Origin: Bradyrhizobium xenonodulans
GTDB lineage: Bacteria; Pseudomonadota; Alphaproteobacteria; Rhizobiales; Xanthobacteraceae
Assembly (NCBI RefSeq): GCF_027594865.1
Contig: NZ_CP089391.1
Coordinates: forward strand, 3,254,501-3,318,500
Length of the DNA: 64,000 nt
Reading direction: 5' to 3'
A program made the position numbers and the translations under genes. Each line of letters starts with the position of its first letter. Position 1 is the first letter of the stretch. Shown piece by piece: positions 59,952 through 64,000 of this stretch. The notes under the pieces were generated by a model. The model searched no databases. It had not been told where the DNA came from and saw only the letters and a list, made by a program, of their open reading frames with translations.

Positions 59952-60835
59952 TGAATATGATGTACACGCCGACCATTCCGCCGCCCGATCCGAACACGCG
60001 CACGCCGAAATTCAAGCTGCCGAAGCTGTCCTGTGACGCGCATTGCCACATCTTCGGGCCCGGCGCGAAATACCCCTATGCGCCGGACCGTTCCTACACG
60101 CCGCCGGATGCGCCGTTGGAGGATTTCCGCATCCTGCATGCCAAGCTCGGCGTCGAGCGCGCGGTCATCGTCAACGCCAGCGTGCACGGCACCGACAACA
60201 CGGTGGCGCTTGATGCGATTGCGCAGAGCAACGGCGCCTATCGCGCAGTCGCCAATATCGACGACACCATCACCGAGCGCGAGCTCCAGGTACTGCACGA
60301 GGGCGGTTTTCGCGGCTGCCGCTTCAATTTCGTCCGCCATCTCGGCGGCGTGCCCGACAAGAGCGTGTTCAACCGAATCATCACCATGGTCGCGCCGCTC
60401 GGCTGGCACATCGATTTTCATTTCGATGCGATCGACCTGCCTGAATATGCCGACATGCTGGCCAACCTGCCGCTGAGCTACACCATCGACCATATGGGAC
60501 GGGTGAAGGCGTCCGAGGGGCTCGACCAGCTGCCGTTCAAGATCCTGATCGAGCTGATGCAGCGCGACGAGAAGTGCTGGGTCAAGATCTGCGGTTCGGA
60601 GCGGGTATCCTCAGTTGGTCCCCCGTTCACGGATGCCGTGCCGTTCGCGCGAAAAATCGTCGAGACGGCGCCTGACCGCGTGATCTGGGGCACCGACTGG
60701 CCGCACCCCAACGTCAAGGCGATGCCGAATGACGGCGACCTCGTCGATTTGATCCCGCTGTTCGCGCCGGAGACGGAGTTCCAGCAGAAGATCCTGGTCG
60801 ACAATCCCGCGCGCCTGTTCGAGTTCGACCGATGA
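59951..60835 (+). CDS. ligI: LigI-like lactonase, cytoplasmic copy
   Basis: A 294-residue paralogue of the preceding gene without a signal peptide. Metal-site motifs CDAHCHIFGP (His30, His32), IDHMG and WGTDWPHPN are intact. The family reaction is hydrolysis of 2-pyrone-4,6-dicarboxylate in the protocatechuate 4,5-cleavage pathway. It overlaps both neighbours (TGATG with the first copy, ATGA with the symporter). Confidence 0.85.
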   Translation: MNMMYTPTIPPPDPNTRTPKFKLPKLSCDAHCHIFGPGAKYPYAPDRSYTPPDAPLEDFRILHAKLGVERAVIVNASVHGTDNTVALDAIAQSNGAYRAVANIDDTITERELQVLHEGGFRGCRFNFVRHLGGVPDKSVFNRIITMVAPLGWHIDFHFDAIDLPEYADMLANLPLSYTIDHMGRVKASEGLDQLPFKILIELMQRDEKCWVKICGSERVSSVGPPFTDAVPFARKIVETAPDRVIWGTDWPHPNVKAMPNDGDLVDLIPLFAPETEFQQKILVDNPARLFEFDR

Positions 60836-62133
60836 CGGCGCTCGCGATCGAGAAGCCGCGCGGCCGCGCCTGGTGGAAGGAGCTCTGGATCCAGGTGCTC
60901 ATCGCCATGGCGGCCGGCATCGCACTCGGGATCGCGAGTCCGGACATTGGCGCCAAGATGCAGCCGCTTGGCGACGCCTTCATCAAGGCAATCCGGATGC
61001 TGATCGCGCCGATCATCTTCTGCACGGTCGTGCACGGCATCGCGCACATGGCCGACATGGCACGGGTCGGGCGTGTCGCCGTCAAGGCGATCGTCTATTT
61101 CGAGATCATGACGACGATCGCGCTGATCATCGGTCTCATCGCGGTGAACCTGCTCAAGCCCGGCGTCGGCATGAACATCGATCCGGCCAGCATCAACGCC
61201 AGCGCGATCGAGCCCTATGTCAAGCAGACCGGCGCCATCGGCTTCGTGCCGTTCCTCCTCAACATCGTGCCGGCAACGTTCATCGGCGCCTTTGCCGAGG
61301 GCAACATTCTCCAGGTGCTCTTCATCTCCGTGATGTGCGGTTTTGCGCTGGTGCAGCTCGGCGAACGCGGCGCACCGCTGGTCCATCTGATCGACATCGC
61401 CGCCAAGATGGTGTTCGCCGTCGTCGGCTTCGTGATGTGGGCGGCGCCGATCGGCGCGTTCGGTGCCATCGCGTTCACGGTCGGCAAGTTCGGCGTGGGC
61501 TCGCTGGCCTCGCTCGGCAAGCTGCTCGGCGGCTTCTACCTGACCTGCCTGGTCTTCATCGTCGTCGCGCTCGGCCCCGTCGCGCGTCTCTGCGGCTTCT
61601 CGCTGGTCAAGCTGATCCGCTACATCTGGGAAGAGCTGCTGATCTGCATCGCCACGACGTCGTCGGAGACGGTGCTGCCGCGGATGCTGACCAAGCTGGA
61701 GAAGGCGGGCTGCGAGAAGAGCGTGGTCGGCCTCGTGATCCCGACCGGCTATTCCTTCAATCTCGACGGCACCTGTCTTTACCTCGCCGCCGCCTCGGTA
61801 TTTCTCGCACAGGCGACCAACACGCCGTTCGGGCTCGCCGAGCAGATCGAGCTGCTGCTGATCCTGCTCGTGACCTCCAAGGGCGCGGCGGGAATCGCGG
61901 GTGCCGCCTTCGTCGTGCTGGCGGCAACGCTGTCCGCCACCGGTTCCATTCCGGTGACGAGCGTCGCGCTCGTGCTCGGCATCCATCGCCTGATGTCGCA
62001 GGGGCTGACGCCGACCAATCTGATCGGGAACGCGGTTGCGACCATCGCGATTGCCAAATGGGAAGGCGCGCTCGACGTCGAACGCTTGACGCGCGTGCTC
62101 GACGGCGAGGAGCCCGTGCCCGCCGCGGCCTGA
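60832..62133 (+). CDS. dctA: DctA-type dicarboxylate/cation symporter
   Basis: A 433-residue DAACS-family transporter. Key motifs: ATTSSETVLPRM (serine-rich hairpin), GYSFNLDGTCLYL and TSKGAAGIAGAAF near the C-terminus. Eight or more membrane segments. In this operon it may carry 2-pyrone-dicarboxylate or related aromatic acids instead of C4-dicarboxylates, but the sequence does not prove this. Confidence 0.85.
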   Translation: MTALAIEKPRGRAWWKELWIQVLIAMAAGIALGIASPDIGAKMQPLGDAFIKAIRMLIAPIIFCTVVHGIAHMADMARVGRVAVKAIVYFEIMTTIALIIGLIAVNLLKPGVGMNIDPASINASAIEPYVKQTGAIGFVPFLLNIVPATFIGAFAEGNILQVLFISVMCGFALVQLGERGAPLVHLIDIAAKMVFAVVGFVMWAAPIGAFGAIAFTVGKFGVGSLASLGKLLGGFYLTCLVFIVVALGPVARLCGFSLVKLIRYIWEELLICIATTSSETVLPRMLTKLEKAGCEKSVVGLVIPTGYSFNLDGTCLYLAAASVFLAQATNTPFGLAEQIELLLILLVTSKGAAGIAGAAFVVLAATLSATGSIPVTSVALVLGIHRLMSQGLTPTNLIGNAVATIAIAKWEGALDVERLTRVLDGEEPVPAAA

Positions 62134-62201
62134 ATGTACCTGCTGCCTGCACGAGCCGGGCAGCCTATGATGCCTACGATTGAAAGAGGGGAGTTTGTCC
62201 C

Positions 62202-62915
62202 ATGAAAACGGGTCTCGTGATCACCGCCCATCCCGGCGATTTCGTCTGGCGCGCCGGTGGTGCCATCGCGCTGCATGCGAAGAAGGGCTATCGCATGAAG
62301 ATCGTCTGCATGTCCTTTGGCGAGCGCGGCGAGAGCCAGTTCGCCTGGAAGGAGAAGGGCGCGACGCTGGAATCGGTCAAGGCCGGCCGCAAGGACGAGG
62401 CGGAGCGGGCGGCAAAGCTGCTCGGCGCCGAGATCGAGTTCTTCGACTGCGGCGATTATCCGCTGAAGCTGACCGAGGCGCATTTCGACCGCATGGTCGA
62501 TATCTACCGCGAGTTCAACCCGAGCTTCGTGCTGACGCACGCGCTGGAAGATCCCTATAATTTCGACCATCCGAACGCGGCGCATTTCGCCCAGGAGACC
62601 CGCGTGGTGGCGCAGGCGATGGGCCACAAGCCCGGCGCGCAGTACAAATACTCGGCGCCGCCGGTGTTCCTGTTCGAACCGCACCAGCCCGAGCAGTGCA
62701 ATTACAAGCCGGACCTGCTGCTCAAGATCGACGAGGTCTGGAAGGAGAAGTACGAGGCGTTCCAGATCCTCGCGGCGCAGAAGCATCTTTGGGGCTATTA
62801 CGAGCGCGTCGCGCTCAACCGCGGCATCCAGGGCAGCCGCAACACCGGCGTGCCCATGACCTATGGCGAGGCCTATCAGCGGTTGTTCCCGACCGTTGCG
62901 GAGGAGTTGGCATGA
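62202..62915 (+). CDS. galB: 4-Oxalomesaconate hydratase (PIG-L deacetylase fold)
   Basis: A 237-residue PIG-L family protein. The Zn site is the modified [13 protein letters not shown] (AHPDDE in deacetylases), with HPNAAHFAQ later. FGERGES, DCGDYPL and FEPHQPEQC match GalB of P. putida as I remember it. It hydrates 4-oxalomesaconate to 4-carboxy-4-hydroxy-2-oxoadipate. Overlaps galC by four bases. Confidence 0.88.
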   Translation: MKTGLVITAHPGDFVWRAGGAIALHAKKGYRMKIVCMSFGERGESQFAWKEKGATLESVKAGRKDEAERAAKLLGAEIEFFDCGDYPLKLTEAHFDRMVDIYREFNPSFVLTHALEDPYNFDHPNAAHFAQETRVVAQAMGHKPGAQYKYSAPPVFLFEPHQPEQCNYKPDLLLKIDEVWKEKYEAFQILAAQKHLWGYYERVALNRGIQGSRNTGVPMTYGEAYQRLFPTVAEELA

Positions 62916-63595
62916 AGCCGGTCGTCGTTCGCAACATTGAGCGAGCCGATCCCGCGGGGATGGCGGAATACGGCGTCTCGACGGTGCACGAGGCCTATGG
63001 CCGTCTGGGCCTGATGAAGCCTTATCTGCGGCCGGTCTGGGCCGGTGCGTCGATTGCCGGTCCCGCGGTGACCGTGCTGGCGCAGCCCGGCGACAATTGG
63101 ATGATCCATGTCGCGGTCGAACATTGCAGGAAGGGCGACATCCTCGTCGTCGGCTGCACCACCGACAACACCGACGGCATGTTCGGCGAGCTGCTCGCGA
63201 CCTCGCTTCAGGCCCGCGGCGTGCAGGGGCTGATCATCGATGCCGGCTGCCGCGACGTGAAAGCGCTGCATGAGATGAATTTTCCGGTGTGGTCGCGCGC
63301 GGTCTCGGCCAAGGGCACGGTCAAGGCCACGCTCGGCTCGGTCAACATCCCCGTGGTCTGCGCTGGCGTCAACGTCGATCCCGGCGACATCATCGTCGCC
63401 GACGACGACGGCGTCGTCGTGGTGCCGAAGCGTTACGCGGCCGAGGTGGCCCAGAAGGCGAAGAAGCGCAACGCCGACGAGGGCGGCAAGCGCAAGCGGC
63501 TCGCCTCGGGCGAGCTCGGCCTCGACATGTACAGCATGCGCGAGGCGCTGGCGAAAGCCGGGCTCGTCTACGTCGACCATCCCGAGGACGTCTGA
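62912..63595 (+). CDS. galC: 4-Carboxy-4-hydroxy-2-oxoadipate aldolase (RraA fold)
   Basis: A 227-residue class II aldolase of the RraA-like fold (also called LigK or ProA). The motif [14 protein letters not shown] holds the Arg-Asp pair; [10 protein letters not shown] lies before it. It splits 4-carboxy-4-hydroxy-2-oxoadipate into pyruvate and oxaloacetate, the last step of the pathway. Overlaps galB. Confidence 0.88.
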   Translation: MKPVVVRNIERADPAGMAEYGVSTVHEAYGRLGLMKPYLRPVWAGASIAGPAVTVLAQPGDNWMIHVAVEHCRKGDILVVGCTTDNTDGMFGELLATSLQARGVQGLIIDAGCRDVKALHEMNFPVWSRAVSAKGTVKATLGSVNIPVVCAGVNVDPGDIIVADDDGVVVVPKRYAAEVAQKAKKRNADEGGKRKRLASGELGLDMYSMREALAKAGLVYVDHPEDV

Positions 63596-63609
63596 AGCGG
63601 AGCGGGCGG

Positions 63610-64000
63610 ATGGATCGTCTCAAGCTGAAGGCCGTGCTCGGCAGTCACCCCCACGTCCAGGCGGTGAAGAGCGGCGCGCTGCGCTCCGACCTTTTCGATC
63701 TCGACTTCATCGAATACACGCCGACCAACACCGCGTTCAAGCCGATGGTGCGCGAGCAGGCGTTCGACGTCTGCGAGATGGCAATCGTCACCTACCTGAT
63801 GGCCAAAGCGCACGGCAAGCCGCTGGTGCTGCTGCCGGCGACCATGATGGGGCGCTTCCAGCATTCCTATGCGCTCTACAATCCGGCGCGGGGAACGCTC
63901 GGGCCGGGTGACCTGGAGGGCAAGCGCGTCGGCATCCGTTCCTTCACGACGACGACGGGCGCCTGGATCAGGGGCATTTTGGCCAACGACTACGGCGTCG
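63610..64000 (+). CDS. 4,5-Dihydroxyphthalate decarboxylase-like protein, cut by the window end
   Basis: The first 130 residues of a longer gene. The start LKLKAVLGSHPHVQAVKSG and FDVCEMAIVTYLMAKAHG match the group annotated either as 4,5-dihydroxyphthalate decarboxylase (Pht5) or as a substrate-binding-like protein. No signal peptide is visible, which favours a cytoplasmic enzyme. If it is Pht5, it would make protocatechuate from dihydroxyphthalate and feed this pathway. The 3' end is outside the window. Confidence 0.65.
   Translation, partial: MDRLKLKAVLGSHPHVQAVKSGALRSDLFDLDFIEYTPTNTAFKPMVREQAFDVCEMAIVTYLMAKAHGKPLVLLPATMMGRFQHSYALYNPARGTLGPGDLEGKRVGIRSFTTTTGAWIRGILANDYGV

Noticed and set aside
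1..64000. CRISPR arrays, tRNA or rRNA genes, prophage or transposon genes
   Set aside because: I looked for regularly spaced repeats, tRNA-like cloverleaf ends, transposases and integrases and found none. The short repeats listed are dispersed single elements, not arrays.

Overview
The window is high-GC alphaproteobacterial chromosome, most likely Bradyrhizobium or a close relative. The grounds are a long-chain lipid A acyl cluster (acpXL to lpxXL) of the rhizobial type, tandem kup genes, and several families of short palindromic intergenic repeats that I recognise as typical of this group. No rRNA, tRNA, CRISPR array, transposase, integrase or phage gene was seen, so this looks like resident chromosome rather than an island.

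Layout. Bases 1-13.9 kb hold housekeeping genes: a DUF2189 membrane protein, a DUF2865 secreted protein, cysS, a GNAT acetyltransferase and citramalate synthase cimA in overlapping array, a VOC protein, a LOG-family hydrolase, an Atm1-type ABC exporter, the phospholipid pair psd-pssA, an RraA-like protein and an SDR. From 14.1 to 22.8 kb come motA-motB, two tandem kup K+ transporters, a rhodanese, a PLP aminotransferase and a putrescine-type binding protein. From 22.9 to 27.2 kb on the minus strand lies acpXL-fabZ-fabF2-fabF1-lpxXL, for the very-long-chain acyl group of lipid A. FabF2 has lost its catalytic cysteine, giving a ketosynthase/chain-length-factor pair. From 27.4 to 33.1 kb are small proteins, a ParB-like protein, a Crp/Fnr regulator, an AhpD-like protein and a HerA-like ATPase.

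The most interesting part is 33.4-50.5 kb. A cytochrome-linked nicotinate dehydrogenase (nicAB) is divergent from a gene resembling ferredoxin-dependent 6-hydroxynicotinate reductase (hnr). Behind hnr follow UPF0280 (ApbE-like), DUF1185, a branched-chain-type ABC importer and a MarR regulator. After two unrelated genes comes an enamidase (ena), divergent from a ferredoxin-NADP reductase (fpr). Together they read as the reductive nicotinate pathway: nicotinate to 6-hydroxynicotinate to tetrahydro-6-oxonicotinate to 2-formylglutarate. Four copies of a 12-bp palindromic core (TTNGTAYACRAW) lie in the nicA/hnr and ena/fpr intergenic regions and tie the two blocks into one probable regulon.

From 50.6 to 56.1 kb are a cytochrome P450, a DUF763 protein, an MscS channel and a PepSY membrane protein. 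From 56.3 kb to the end lies a second aromatic-acid locus: two periplasmic binding proteins divergent from a TetR gene, which heads an operon of two LigI-like lactonases (one with a signal peptide), a DctA-type symporter, galB, galC/ligK and a truncated 4,5-dihydroxyphthalate-decarboxylase-like gene. This is the lower protocatechuate 4,5-cleavage route to pyruvate and oxaloacetate. The TetR promoter/operator block is repeated (32 of 37 bases) in front of an extradiol dioxygenase gene 25 kb away at 33.6 kb, which suggests a split regulon.
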